The translations under genes were made by a program, and so were the position numbers. Positions 57,301 to 64,000 of a stretch of 64,000 bases of DNA are shown piece by piece. This DNA is from Comamonadaceae bacterium (GTDB lineage Bacteria; Pseudomonadota; Gammaproteobacteria; Burkholderiales; Burkholderiaceae_C), in the NCBI GenBank assembly GCA_013297875.1, contig JAAFIW010000004.1, positions 62,001-126,000 of the forward strand, written 5' to 3'. The notes below the pieces were generated by a model. That model was given only the letters and a program-made list of their open reading frames with translations, had not been told where the DNA came from and ran no database searches. The first letter of the stretch is position 1. Each line of letters starts with the position of its first letter.

Positions 57301-57670
57301 GGTTGACGAATTGTTGCTCGGCACTATTCAAGACAACTACCATGCCCAGTTGTTCGGTGGCCGCGTCAGCTACGACGTGACCAACCGCTGGACTGTTGGA
57401 GGCATTTACACCGTGCTGCAAGGCAAAGGCGGTGCGCGTCAGTACGCCTATGGTCTGGAAGTCGGATATGTGGTCATGGACAATCTGTACGCTACCGTCG
57501 GCTACAACTGGCGCGGCTTCCGCGATGATGATTTGGTGGAGAGCAACTACACCAACCGCGGTTGGGTACTGGGTATGCGCTACAAGTTTGACGAAGACAT
57601 CTTCAAGAAAAATGATCCCACGGTGAACAAAACACTGGGTGGTGCGCCCGTGCCTGCTGCGAAGCCCTAA
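54380..57670 (+). CDS. Outer-membrane beta-barrel protein with invasin-like Ig domain
   Basis: Protein of 1096 aa, second gene of the surface operon; its ATG overlaps the previous stop (ATGA). A signal peptide runs to about residue 38 (LTLFHGVLVAQPA). At about 80-200 an Ig-like domain resembles Big_1/invasin modules (VLGDNLPADGNTATDVQVRL, VTIEVDSGARVLLP). From about residue 240 the sequence alternates polar and hydrophobic residues with Arg/Tyr-rich strands typical of a large barrel, ending in WVLGMRYKFDEDIF plus an 18-residue tail. No TonB box or plug signature seen. It could anchor or export the DUF11 protein; that is inference from gene order. Confidence 0.82.
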   Translation: MKKQQSPQSVKVASIRMPLSALGAAVLTLFHGVLVAQPAANTTSADVPAPRSLFETAGQEGIGPRPATSFLERLASPADKIGVKVLGDNLPADGNTATDVQVRLLDRSGALLRGDVDVTIEVDSGARVLLPGRKTSESAADRGDIDRIQPGVQAVAKDGSLNFKLIAPIRPELVTVRVSVKGVVEKVTVRYVPDLRELIAVGLLEGQLRADKFDPKQIVPVRENDSFENEIKNFSKEFNGGRARLGARAALYLKGKVSGQYLLTLAYDSEKDTRKKLFQDIDPNTFYPVYGDSSYRGVDAQSNGKLYVRLDKGLSYLLWGDYTTADTNPARQLSQYSRSLPGLRAHYEEGDITANAFVARQSLTQIVDEFPARGVSGPYSVSKSNGISGSEKVEILVRSRGQTSIILKATPLTRSLDYEFEPFNGQILFRAPVPSVDDQLNPVSIRVTYEVDQGGKQFTIVGGDVRLKVSESLYAGISVAKDNNPDTPTTVIGANLQLRLSKKTEMIAELARAKSVVGATSNNFGVNNSANFVGLGGEVSGNAARVEIRHSDADLQARAYVLRTDDNFNNSSAGVAGGRSDFGASGAYRLTEKVTLNAEATRSEDRIKAGSSDAVSLGADLKLSERLTVGAGARHVRQSATTLVSSIGSNCLGVGSNTTSGQGYNVGYGISDVGNQQIDPATGRPVTCTTVSLPTGPVTQLDTSSIYGRVSWKATDTVTLTGEVQRELGANATTLVRAGADWQVAEKTRIYGRYELARQYTGSYGLGVGSTGSNFALGIDTQYMQDGSLYSEYRLRDATAGREVQAAMGLRNGWRLAEGLRLNTNVERLTGSSGSANAAGVGVEYTASEFWKASGRLEWRQDAPYTNYLLTLGVARKLDRDWTLLARDYLTLTSPRGRTNVGSVTGDKRQNQFQLGFAFRPVDNNQFDALGLYERKSQTDPSAQIKSTTDIISFRGNYHPSRAWLVSGRYAFKRVDELLLGTIQDNYHAQLFGGRVSYDVTNRWTVGGIYTVLQGKGGARQYAYGLEVGYVVMDNLYATVGYNWRGFRDDDLVESNYTNRGWVLGMRYKFDEDIFKKNDPTVNKTLGGAPVPAAKP

Positions 57671-57763
57671 AGGGTGGGGCGATATTGATCGGCCCGGTTA
57701 GGACACCCGAAACACCACGCACGATCGCCAACGCTCATTCACCGCCAACCCCAAGAGAACGCC

Positions 57764-58873
57764 ATGAAACCGCTCATCTTTTCGCCTTTTCTTGCTCTAA
57801 TGCTTGTTGGATGCGCAAGTACTGCTACTAAAAATGAAGCGCCAGGCCCCGCTGCAGTGAATACGGGTCTGGCCAGTCAGCAAGCTCGAACGGCAGATTC
57901 CGTGATCCGATCTGATCAAAACCTGTTTGGTCAAATCCAGCAGCGCCTGCGCAAACTCAGCGAAACCGGCGTTGCGCAAAACAATTACGCCCTGGCTAAA
58001 GCGCAATGCTGGCTTGATACCGCGCGTAGCCAGCACGACGAAAACGACCGCACGGGCTATGTCGAAGAAGCCTTGGCCGAGTCTCAAAAAATCACCCAAG
58101 CACTCGAGGCAGATCGCAATGCCCGCGCGGGCAACGACACGCCATTGATCGCCCGCAGCAGCAAGCTGCGCGACGACCTGTGGGCCCAGTTGGCTAACCT
58201 CAAGTCAAAACCCGATGGAATGGTCTGCTATGCCAGCACGGTGGCTTGTGCTGAAGTGCGATTGGTACGTGCGGGACACGCCGATGAGCAAACCGGTTGG
58301 CGCCAAGCCACGCCCCACATCAAGATGGTGGAAGACGCCCTGGTGCGCGCCAGCGCACAGGCCGCGCAATGCAAGCCCGCACCCGTCGCTGCAGCAGCCG
58401 TGGCCCCTGTCGCCACTGCGCCAACAGCGGTTGCTGCGGCACTTCCGCAAGCGGTGCCTGCTGCGCCTCCCGTCGCTGGCAAAGAGAGCTTTGTCATCCT
58501 GTCCGATGCGCTGTTTGTGTTCAACAAATCAGGTCGCGCAGACCTGCTTCCTGGTGGCGTACAACGCCTGACCGAGATTGCGGGGCGGCTGAAGACCTAT
58601 CAATCCATTACATCCTTGGCGGTGCTGGGTCATACCGACCGACTGGGCTCTGCCGACCACAACGCCAAGCTGTCGCAGGCGCGTGCAGATACCGTGAAGG
58701 CCTTTTTCGATTCACAAGGCATCAAAGCCACGGTGACCAGCGCGCAAGGTGTGGGTGCCCGCGATCCTGTGTCGGGCGCGCAATGCAGCAAGCGCCTGGC
58801 CCAGCCAGCGCTGATCAGTTGCCTCCAACCAGATAGGCGTGTCACGATTGAGGTCAAGGGCACGGTGAAGTGA
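57764..58873 (+). CDS. OmpA-family lipoprotein
   Basis: Protein of 369 aa with a lipoprotein signal (LALMLVGCASTA, Cys at residue 17). The middle (about 40-230) is helical with coiled-coil tendency and an Ala/Pro/Val linker (APVAAAAVAPVATAPTAVAA). The C-terminal OmpA domain (about 245-365) has SDALFVFNKSGRADLLP, VLGHTDRLGSADHNAKLSQARA and PDRRVTIEVKG, so it should bind peptidoglycan. The N-box Arg and Asp needed for diaminopimelate contact look present. It lies 93 bases after the barrel gene and could tie the barrel or the DUF11 protein to the cell wall. Confidence 0.9.
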   Translation: MKPLIFSPFLALMLVGCASTATKNEAPGPAAVNTGLASQQARTADSVIRSDQNLFGQIQQRLRKLSETGVAQNNYALAKAQCWLDTARSQHDENDRTGYVEEALAESQKITQALEADRNARAGNDTPLIARSSKLRDDLWAQLANLKSKPDGMVCYASTVACAEVRLVRAGHADEQTGWRQATPHIKMVEDALVRASAQAAQCKPAPVAAAAVAPVATAPTAVAAALPQAVPAAPPVAGKESFVILSDALFVFNKSGRADLLPGGVQRLTEIAGRLKTYQSITSLAVLGHTDRLGSADHNAKLSQARADTVKAFFDSQGIKATVTSAQGVGARDPVSGAQCSKRLAQPALISCLQPDRRVTIEVKGTVK

Positions 58874-58925
58874 ACGTTTGGTGTGACGGTGGTGACTCGC
58901 CGCCGATTGAGGGTTCTGCCTCATC

Positions 58926-60155
58926 CTATCGCTGATTGATGGTGTGCAATCCTTTACCCGCGGCTGCCGAAGCCGGTGCTGGATTGGAGGGCAGACGGAT
59001 GCGCACAATCTCCGCAAAGTAGCGCGCACCCAGCGCCAGCAGCGCATCATTGAAGTCGTATTGCGCGTTGTGCAGCGGTGTGCTGCCAGGCCCTGTGTCG
59101 CCGTTGCCTATGAACGCAAATGCGCCCGGCACCACCTGCAAAAAAGCGCCAAAGTCTTCAGAAATCATCATGGGTTGCACGTTGGCGTCGGTTCGGTCCG
59201 CACCCACCACGGCCTGCGCTGCCGCAACTGAGGTGGGCACGCACTGCGGCCAGTTCACCGTGGGTGCGAACTCGTGCGTGTAGGCCAGTGTGGCCTGCGC
59301 ACCATGGGTGCGGGCGATGCCCTCGCACACCTCGCGCATACGCCGCTCCAGTAGCGCCTGCGTGTGGGGCGCGTAGCTGCGGGTGTCGCCCTTGATCACC
59401 ACCTGGCTGGGAATGGCGTTGCGGATGCCATCGGTGAACAGCTCGGTGCATGAGATCACCGCAGGCTCGCCAGGGCTGATGTTGCGCGAGACGATGGTTT
59501 GCAGCGCCAGCACGATTTCAGCCGCAACGACGATGGGGTCTACGCCCATGTGCGGCCGCGCGGCGTGGGTGCCGCGGCCCGTGATGGTGATCACAAAGTT
59601 GTCTTCGCTGCCCATGATGCCGCCCACGCGGGTGGCAAAGTGGCCAGCGGGCAGGCCCGGCATGTTGTGCACACCGTAAATTTCATCAACCGGAAAGCGC
59701 TCAAACAAGCCGTCAGCCATCATGGCTCTGGCACCGCGGCCATGCTCTTCCGCAGGCTGAAAGATGCAGCGCACTGTGCCATCAAAGTCTCGTCGCTCAG
59801 CCAGTAGCTGTGCGGCACCCAACACCATGGTCATGTGGCCATCGTGGCCGCAGGCATGCATGCGGCCGACGGTGGTGGATGCGTAGGCGCGGCCCGGTGC
59901 CGCCTCGTTGATGGCCAGTGCATCCATCTCAGCCCGAAGGCCGATTACACCCGTGCCCTGGCCCACCTGCAAGTTCGCCACCAGTCCTGTGCCACCAATG
60001 CCCCGGTGAACAGTCCAGCCCAGTGCGTTCAGGGCGCTGGCTATGTAGTTGGATGTGTGGTGTTCATCAAAGCCCAGCTCAGGGGTTTGGTGCAGGTGGT
60101 GGCGCCAGCGGATGAGTTGCTGGGTGAATGGCGCTTCGCTTGGGGCAGTTGTCAT
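58926..60155 (-). CDS. M20-family amidohydrolase (hippurate hydrolase-like)
   Basis: Zinc amidohydrolase of 409 aa. Metal and catalytic residues are in MHACGHDGHMTMVLGAA and QPAEEHGRGARAMM, plus YGVHNMPGLPAGHFA; an internal dimerisation domain includes GRGTHAARPHMGVDPIVVA. Family members remove acyl groups from N-acyl amino acids. It is the last gene of a three-gene minus-strand operon with a DJ-1/PfpI protein and a PLP enzyme, suggesting breakdown of an N-acylated amino acid; substrate is inferred only. Confidence 0.92.
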   Translation of the reverse strand: MTTAPSEAPFTQQLIRWRHHLHQTPELGFDEHHTSNYIASALNALGWTVHRGIGGTGLVANLQVGQGTGVIGLRAEMDALAINEAAPGRAYASTTVGRMHACGHDGHMTMVLGAAQLLAERRDFDGTVRCIFQPAEEHGRGARAMMADGLFERFPVDEIYGVHNMPGLPAGHFATRVGGIMGSEDNFVITITGRGTHAARPHMGVDPIVVAAEIVLALQTIVSRNISPGEPAVISCTELFTDGIRNAIPSQVVIKGDTRSYAPHTQALLERRMREVCEGIARTHGAQATLAYTHEFAPTVNWPQCVPTSVAAAQAVVGADRTDANVQPMMISEDFGAFLQVVPGAFAFIGNGDTGPGSTPLHNAQYDFNDALLALGARYFAEIVRIRLPSNPAPASAAAGKGLHTINQR

Positions 60156-60172
60156 GGAGTACCCCTGGCAAG

Positions 60173-60799
60173 TCAGCGTTGTATCCCGGCCAGCACAATC
60201 ATTGAGCCGTCAACCGTTTGGTGATGCCAGTCGTACTCCATGGAGCGAGCGGTCTCCTGTGCTTGCGCCAGCCCGTGGTGCTTGGCAACGGTGTACAGCG
60301 ATGCGTCAATTCCCATGCTGATGCCCGCAGAGATGACGATTTTTCCGTTGTCCACCACACGGGCTTTGCGATGCACCTGGCATGCTGGCTCGTCAGCGAC
60401 CAGTTCATCCAGCGCGCATTGATGCGATGTGGCCTGTAGACCCTTAAGCAAACCGGCTTTGGCCAGCAGCAGGGCACCCGAGCACACCGATACAACACTC
60501 TGCGCTTTGGCCACCCGCTCACGCACAAAGGCCTGCATGCTGAGGCTGTGCTTTTCGCGCCGCGTACCAAACCCGCCCGGGATGACTAAAACATGGGCCT
60601 CGGGCATGGTGCCAAAGGTGTAGTCGCAGTTCACGCTCATGTTGTTGCGCGCCATCACCGGTTTGCTGTGCTGTGCAACAGTGAACAGGTCGTACAAGCG
60701 GTTGTTTTCCCGCCCGCCCGCCACGCCAAACACTTCAAATGGGCCCGCGAAATCCAGCACCTCCACGTTGTCAAACATCAAGATTGCAACATTCATCAT
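60173..60799 (-). CDS. DJ-1/PfpI-family protein
   Basis: Protein of 208 aa with the DJ-1/PfpI glutaminase-like fold. It opens MMNVAILMFDNVEVLDFAGP with the conserved Glu and Asp, and the nucleophile Cys is in SVVSVCSGALLLAKAG. No AraC domain follows, so it is not a GlxA regulator; isonitrile hydratases and related enzymes have this form. The start is the ATG at 60799, with AAGGAG eight bases upstream; it overlaps the PLP gene stop by 4 bases. Activity cannot be read from the sequence. Confidence 0.87.
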   Translation of the reverse strand: MMNVAILMFDNVEVLDFAGPFEVFGVAGGRENNRLYDLFTVAQHSKPVMARNNMSVNCDYTFGTMPEAHVLVIPGGFGTRREKHSLSMQAFVRERVAKAQSVVSVCSGALLLAKAGLLKGLQATSHQCALDELVADEPACQVHRKARVVDNGKIVISAGISMGIDASLYTVAKHHGLAQAQETARSMEYDWHHQTVDGSMIVLAGIQR

Positions 60800-61770
60800 T
60801 CGAAATACTCCTTGATTTGATTGGCGGTGATGTTGCTGCCGCACAGCACCGTGGCCACCCGCCGTCCGGCAAACTGCGCCGGGTGCGCGACGATCGCGGC
60901 CACGCCCACGGCCCCTGCGGGCTCCAGCAACAGCCCGGTGTGCTGGTAGACCAGGCGCATGGCTTGAATGATGTGGGCGTCGTCTATCAGCAGCACATCG
61001 TCCACCAGGCCTTGCATGTCGGCTACTGCTTGCGCAATGGGCACGCGCACGGCAATGCCATCGGCAATGGTGTGGGCAGCATCGGGGGTGACCAGGGTTT
61101 GGTTGCGCCATGATTTTTCCATGGCATCGGCACCGCTGGCGCTCACGCCCAGCACGCGGGTGGCGGGTGCTGCGGCTTTGAACCAACGGGCCATGCCGTT
61201 GAGCAGCGCGCCGTTGCCCAGCGGAATGCTCACCACATCAAAGCCGTCGCCATGGGCCAGCAGCTCCATCGCAATCGTGCCGTGGCCTTCGCTGATCTCG
61301 GGCTCCAGCCCGTCTTCCACCATGCAGCCGTTGATGTGTTGGGCGTAAGCCTTGGCCGCGTCTTTGGCGGCGTCAAAGTCATGGCCCTGCAAGCGCACAT
61401 CGGAGCCCAGGGCTTTCATGCGCTGCACTTTCAGTGGGTTGGCATTCACGGCGGCGTAGATCACCAGCGGCAAGCCTGCGGCGCGACAAGCGTAGGCCAT
61501 GGCCTGGCCCCAGTTGCCGGCGCTGGCGCACACCAGGGGCCGCGAGTCACCCCGGCGCAGCATTTCGCTGACCAAAAAACTCGCGCCTCGCCCTTTGAAG
61601 CTGCGGATCGGGTTGGTGAATTCCAGCTTGATGGTGAGCTGGCAGCCCAGGGCGTCACTCAAAGGCTCGCAGTTGTATTGCGGCGAGTGTTGAAACGCGG
61701 GTGGAATGGCACTGGCGCTGCGGACGATGCGCTGCAGGCTCAGGCGGTGGTGAGGCAGGGGGTCATGCAT
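60796..61770 (-). CDS. PLP-dependent threonine/serine dehydratase-like enzyme
   Basis: Fold type II PLP enzyme of 324 aa. The PLP lysine is in NPIRSFKGRGASFL and the phosphate-binding loop equivalent is PLGNGALLNGMA; CASAGNWGQAMAYACR carries the substrate Asn. These fit threonine ammonia-lyase or a related beta-eliminating enzyme, with no ACT regulatory domain. It heads the operon with the DJ-1 and M20 genes and is divergent from an Lrp/AsnC gene, which is the probable regulator. 3-hydroxyaspartate or diaminopropionate are alternative substrates. Confidence 0.88.
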   Translation of the reverse strand: MHDPLPHHRLSLQRIVRSASAIPPAFQHSPQYNCEPLSDALGCQLTIKLEFTNPIRSFKGRGASFLVSEMLRRGDSRPLVCASAGNWGQAMAYACRAAGLPLVIYAAVNANPLKVQRMKALGSDVRLQGHDFDAAKDAAKAYAQHINGCMVEDGLEPEISEGHGTIAMELLAHGDGFDVVSIPLGNGALLNGMARWFKAAAPATRVLGVSASGADAMEKSWRNQTLVTPDAAHTIADGIAVRVPIAQAVADMQGLVDDVLLIDDAHIIQAMRLVYQHTGLLLEPAGAVGVAAIVAHPAQFAGRRVATVLCGSNITANQIKEYFE

Positions 61771-61780
61771 GACGTCAGTG

Positions 61781-61841
61781 TGGCCGCACTGGGGGCCAGT
61801 TGGGCCGCATTTTGTGATGCCTGCTTGCGGCTTGGCCGCAA
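61781..61841. promoter_or_regulatory. Candidate Lrp/AsnC operator region
   Basis: Three copies of GGCCGCA occur between the divergent genes (61782-61788, 61803-61809, 61834-61840), and the last is part of a perfect dyad TTGCGGC-TTG-GCCGCAA (61825-61841) just before the regulator start. Multiple spaced half-sites are typical of Lrp-type binding. Confidence 0.45.
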
Positions 61842-61850
61842 AATAGGGCG

Positions 61851-62333
61851 ATGAAAACGCATCCCAACCCTTCCGCCCCGCTAGACCTGCTGGATCGCGC
61901 CATCCTGCAGCGCTACCAGCACAATACGCGCCTGCCGGCCGCCACCATCGGCCACGAGGTGGGCCTGTCAGCCGCCGCGGTGCAGCGGCGCATCAAGCGC
62001 CTGCGGGAGCTGGGGGTGGTGCAGGCAGAAATTGCCCAGCTGGATCCGGCGGCTGTGGGCCTGCCGGTCACCGTGGTGGTGCATGTGGACATTGAGCGCG
62101 AAACCTTGCGGCATATCGACGCCTTCAAGGCCGCCATGCGCGCGCGGCCCGAGGTGCAGCAGTGCTGGTACACCACCGGCCTGACCGACTTCATTGTGGT
62201 GGTGCGCGTGGCCAGCATGGCCGCCTACGAGCAATTCACCCGCGACGCCCTGGTCAGCCACGACAACGTGGCCCGGTTCACCAGCTATGTGGTGCTGGGC
62301 GAGGTGAAAAGCGGCTTGGCGTTGAGCCTGTAA
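61851..62333 (+). CDS. Lrp/AsnC-family transcriptional regulator
   Basis: Feast/famine regulator of 160 aa. The N-terminal helix-turn-helix is in LPAATIGHEVGLSAAAVQRRIKRLRELGV, and the C-terminal RAM (ligand-binding) domain follows from about residue 75 (VTVVVHVDIERETLRHIDAF and YTTGLTDFIVVVRVAS). It is divergent from the PLP operon with an 80-base gap full of GGCCGCA half-sites, so it likely responds to an amino acid made or used by that operon. The ligand is unknown. Confidence 0.93.
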   Translation: MKTHPNPSAPLDLLDRAILQRYQHNTRLPAATIGHEVGLSAAAVQRRIKRLRELGVVQAEIAQLDPAAVGLPVTVVVHVDIERETLRHIDAFKAAMRARPEVQQCWYTTGLTDFIVVVRVASMAAYEQFTRDALVSHDNVARFTSYVVLGEVKSGLALSL

Positions 62334-62334
62334 A

Positions 62335-62368
62335 TGCTATCAATTAAATAGCTGCTTGAGCAGTAAAT
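62335..62368. repeat. Dispersed repeat, copy 8
   Basis: Reads ATGCTATCAATTAAATAGCT then GCTTGAGCAGTAAA, directly after the Lrp stop. GCTAT/ATAGC can pair. Confidence 0.85.
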
Positions 62369-62397
62369 CTATGGGCCAACCGCGTCTTTTGCTCAAA

Positions 62398-62481
62398 ATG
62401 ACAGATGACTGGGTGCTGCGCACCGGGATGACGCGGCTGCGCCGCATGACAGTTGCCGGAACCCGTCTTTTCATCTGTCAT
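62398..62481. repeat. ATGACAGATGAC dyad repeat, copy 2
   Basis: ATGACAGATGA at 62398-62408 pairs exactly with TCATCTGTCAT at 62471-62481. Between them GC-rich parts GCGGCTGCGC and the later GCGCAGCCGC also form an inverted pair. It lies between the convergent Lrp and MBL genes and matches the dyad at 18262-18310. Confidence 0.65.
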
Positions 62482-62520
62482 GCGCAGCCGCAGGCGCGCA
62501 TCATGTTCGCTTAGCGAACG

Positions 62521-63636
62521 TCATACCCCAAACCGGTACACCCCATCCCCACCTAATACCCGCCGCAACTTGCCTCCAAACCACAGGTGATGCAAATGCG
62601 CCACCGACTCGCCCATGGCAAACGTGGTCTGGTGCAAATCCAGCTCGCGTTTGAACAGCACGGGCAGCATGTCGGCAGCGGTTTGCATCTGCGTTTGGCA
62701 GGCGGCCAGTACGTCGGCTAGGCGGTCGCGGTGGTGGTCCTGCAGTTGTTGAACACGGGTGTGCAGGCCTTTGAACGGGCGGCCGTGCGACGGTAGCACC
62801 AGCGCGTCCGCTGGCAGGGTTTTGAACTTGTCGATGGAGTCCAGAAACAGGGCCAGTGAGTTGGCTTCGGGTTCGTGTTCGTACACGCTGATGTTGGTGG
62901 AAATGCGGGGCAGCACCATGTCGCCGCTGATCAGCACATTGAGCGTCTGGCAGTACAAAGCCATGTGCTCCGGTGCGTGGCCATAGCCGCTGATGCACTG
63001 CCACGCATGGCCACCGATGGTTACGGTTTTGCCGTCCAGCAGGCGTGTGTAGCGCGGTGGCACGGCGGGCACCATGTTGGGGTAGTAGCTGGTGCGGGCG
63101 CGGATTTTGGCTTGCGCATCCGGGTCGGTCAGGCCATGGCTGGCGAAGAACTCGGCCGCTGCATCACCGCCAAAACCGGTGGTGCTTTGGCTGGCTATTT
63201 TTGCCGCCTGGTAGTCGGTGGCGCTGATCCACAACGGCGCGTTCCAACGCGCGCACAGCCAGTGGGCCAGGCCCATGTGGTCGGGGTGCATATGGGTAAC
63301 CAGCACACGCAGCACGGGCAGACCTTCCAGCTCGTTGGCAAAAATCTGTTCCCACTGGGCCTTGGTTTCGTCGCGGGTGATGCAGCAGTCCACCACCGTC
63401 CAGCCCTGCACCGTGCCACTGCCATCGGCCGCTGGCAGCGCATCGCGCAGCAGCCACAGGTTGATGTGATCCAGCGCAAACGGCAGGCCCATGCGGATCC
63501 ACTTGACGCCAGGGGCAACCGCCACGGTGCTGCCCAGCGCGGGCAAGGTGTCGCCAAACGGGTAGTGCAGTTGCCGCTCCTGCTCGTTCATGGGTTTGGC
63601 GGTGGATTGTGCGAGGGGGAGTTTTTGTTGGGTCAT
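62521..63636 (-). CDS. MBL-fold metallo-hydrolase
   Basis: Protein of 371 aa of the glyoxalase II-like metallo-beta-lactamase superfamily. Metal ligands are in LVTHMHPDHMGLAHWL, SGYGHAPEHMALYC, LISGDMVLPR and LPSHGRPFKG. A C-terminal helical part with VAHLHHLWFGGKL follows, as in the family that often accompanies acyl-CoA catabolism genes. The start is the ATG at 63636 (MTQQKLPLAQ), with an alternative 81 bases upstream. It is divergent from a LiuR-like regulator whose candidate operator lies between them. Confidence 0.88.
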   Translation of the reverse strand: MTQQKLPLAQSTAKPMNEQERQLHYPFGDTLPALGSTVAVAPGVKWIRMGLPFALDHINLWLLRDALPAADGSGTVQGWTVVDCCITRDETKAQWEQIFANELEGLPVLRVLVTHMHPDHMGLAHWLCARWNAPLWISATDYQAAKIASQSTTGFGGDAAAEFFASHGLTDPDAQAKIRARTSYYPNMVPAVPPRYTRLLDGKTVTIGGHAWQCISGYGHAPEHMALYCQTLNVLISGDMVLPRISTNISVYEHEPEANSLALFLDSIDKFKTLPADALVLPSHGRPFKGLHTRVQQLQDHHRDRLADVLAACQTQMQTAADMLPVLFKRELDLHQTTFAMGESVAHLHHLWFGGKLRRVLGGDGVYRFGV

Positions 63637-63666
63637 GTGGCTTGTATCATCCGTGCCAGTTGACGT

Positions 63667-63680
63667 TGACGTAAACGTCA
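63667..63680. promoter_or_regulatory. Candidate MerR/LiuR operator
   Basis: TGACGTAAACGTCA is an inverted repeat (TGACGT/ACGTCA with AA between) and is preceded by another TTGACGT. It sits in the gap between the divergent MBL and MerR genes and resembles published LiuR-type sites as I recall them. Confidence 0.5.
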
Positions 63681-63749
63681 TATCTGGCGAACTGATTCTA
63701 GGCAGCCAGACGTTCACGACCTGTCACCCCGGTAAAACCTTGGAATTTC

Positions 63750-64000
63750 ATGGGCACCACCTACACCATCAGCGATTTAGCCCGCGAGTTTGACCTGACC
63801 ACCCGGGCCATGCGCTTTTATGAAGACATGGGCTTGCTGCAGCCCGAGCGCAGCGGGCCTGCGGGGCGCAACCGCGTGTACTCGGCGCGTGACCGCACAC
63901 GCCTGAAGCTGACATTGCGTGCCAAGCGGCTGGGCCTGTCGCTCACCGAGGCGCGCACCCTGATCGACATGTATGACTCGCCGCGCGACACCGTGCCGCA
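63750..64000 (+). CDS. MerR-family regulator, LiuR-like (cut by window end)
   Basis: First 83 codons of a MerR regulator. The DNA-binding domain reads YTISDLAREFDLTTRAMRFYE followed by the wing region and SARDRTRLKLTLRAKRLGLSL, nearly the LiuR consensus I know from leucine/isovalerate catabolism regulators. The start is the ATG at 63750. LiuR usually controls isovaleryl-CoA dehydrogenase genes downstream, which would lie beyond the window. The 3' end is missing. Confidence 0.85.
   Translation, partial: MGTTYTISDLAREFDLTTRAMRFYEDMGLLQPERSGPAGRNRVYSARDRTRLKLTLRAKRLGLSLTEARTLIDMYDSPRDTVP

Overview
The window looks like chromosomal DNA of a betaproteobacterium, most likely Comamonadaceae (Rhodoferax/Polaromonas-like). 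The protein families (ArgH next to an AlgZ/AlgR-type pair, two-gene sucCD, type 2 ArgC, purC-purE-purK-sua5, queC, a LiuR-type MerR) fit that group. So does a dispersed 30-35 bp repeat built around TGCTCAAGCAGCTA that I find in at least eight places. This is inference from sequence reading; no search was run. I see no rRNA, tRNA, CRISPR array, complete IS or prophage.

Layout. 1-3.2 kb: argH (3' end outside the window), then a LytS/AlgZ-type histidine kinase and a LytTR response regulator. 3.3-13.1 kb: a six-gene minus-strand signalling operon, in order of transcription CHASE2-Ser/Thr kinase, PP2C phosphatase, FHA protein, CHASE2-class III cyclase, class II-type cyclic nucleotide phosphodiesterase (MBL fold) and a GAF-bearing GspE/PilB-type ATPase. 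It encodes writer, eraser and reader of phosphothreonine, synthesis and breakdown of a cyclic nucleotide, and a motor ATPase with a possible ligand-sensing domain. 13.3-20.1 kb: terC, sucCD, argC, small membrane proteins, a metallophosphoesterase and a lipid kinase. 20.2-27.4 kb: purC, two unknown genes, a ParE-type toxin-antitoxin pair, cnoX, purE, purK (with a 5' end built from repeats), sua5 and a GDSL-like lipoprotein that lacks its catalytic residues. 27.6-35.5 kb: accessory metabolism (Tat-exported nitroreductase-like protein, membrane proteins, epimerase divergent from a LysR regulator, SnoaL-like protein, haloacetate dehalogenase-like hydrolase, FMN glutamate synthase-like enzyme).

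35.5-46.7 kb: a small accessory patch (PIN toxin, orphan XRE, AT-richer OLD-type ATPase/TOPRIM gene), then groES-groEL under a sigma32-like promoter and a perfect CIRCE element, with a 167-bp near-palindromic insertion in the groES leader. Then come a STAND-like ATPase, queC, a YddA-type ABC transporter, a cN-I-type 5'-nucleotidase and gspF. 47.0-58.9 kb: a three-gene surface operon with a giant DUF11-repeat secreted protein (about 2.5 kaa if a 185-nt out-of-frame loss in one repeat is restored), a 1096-aa outer-membrane barrel with an invasin-like Ig domain, and an OmpA-family lipoprotein. 58.9-64.0 kb: a three-gene catabolic operon (M20 amidohydrolase, DJ-1/PfpI protein, PLP enzyme) divergent from an Lrp/AsnC regulator, then an MBL hydrolase divergent from a LiuR-like MerR regulator cut by the window end.

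The two most interesting loci are the combined phosphothreonine/cyclic nucleotide/secretion-ATPase operon at 3.3-13.1 kb and the DUF11-barrel-OmpA operon at 47.0-58.9 kb.
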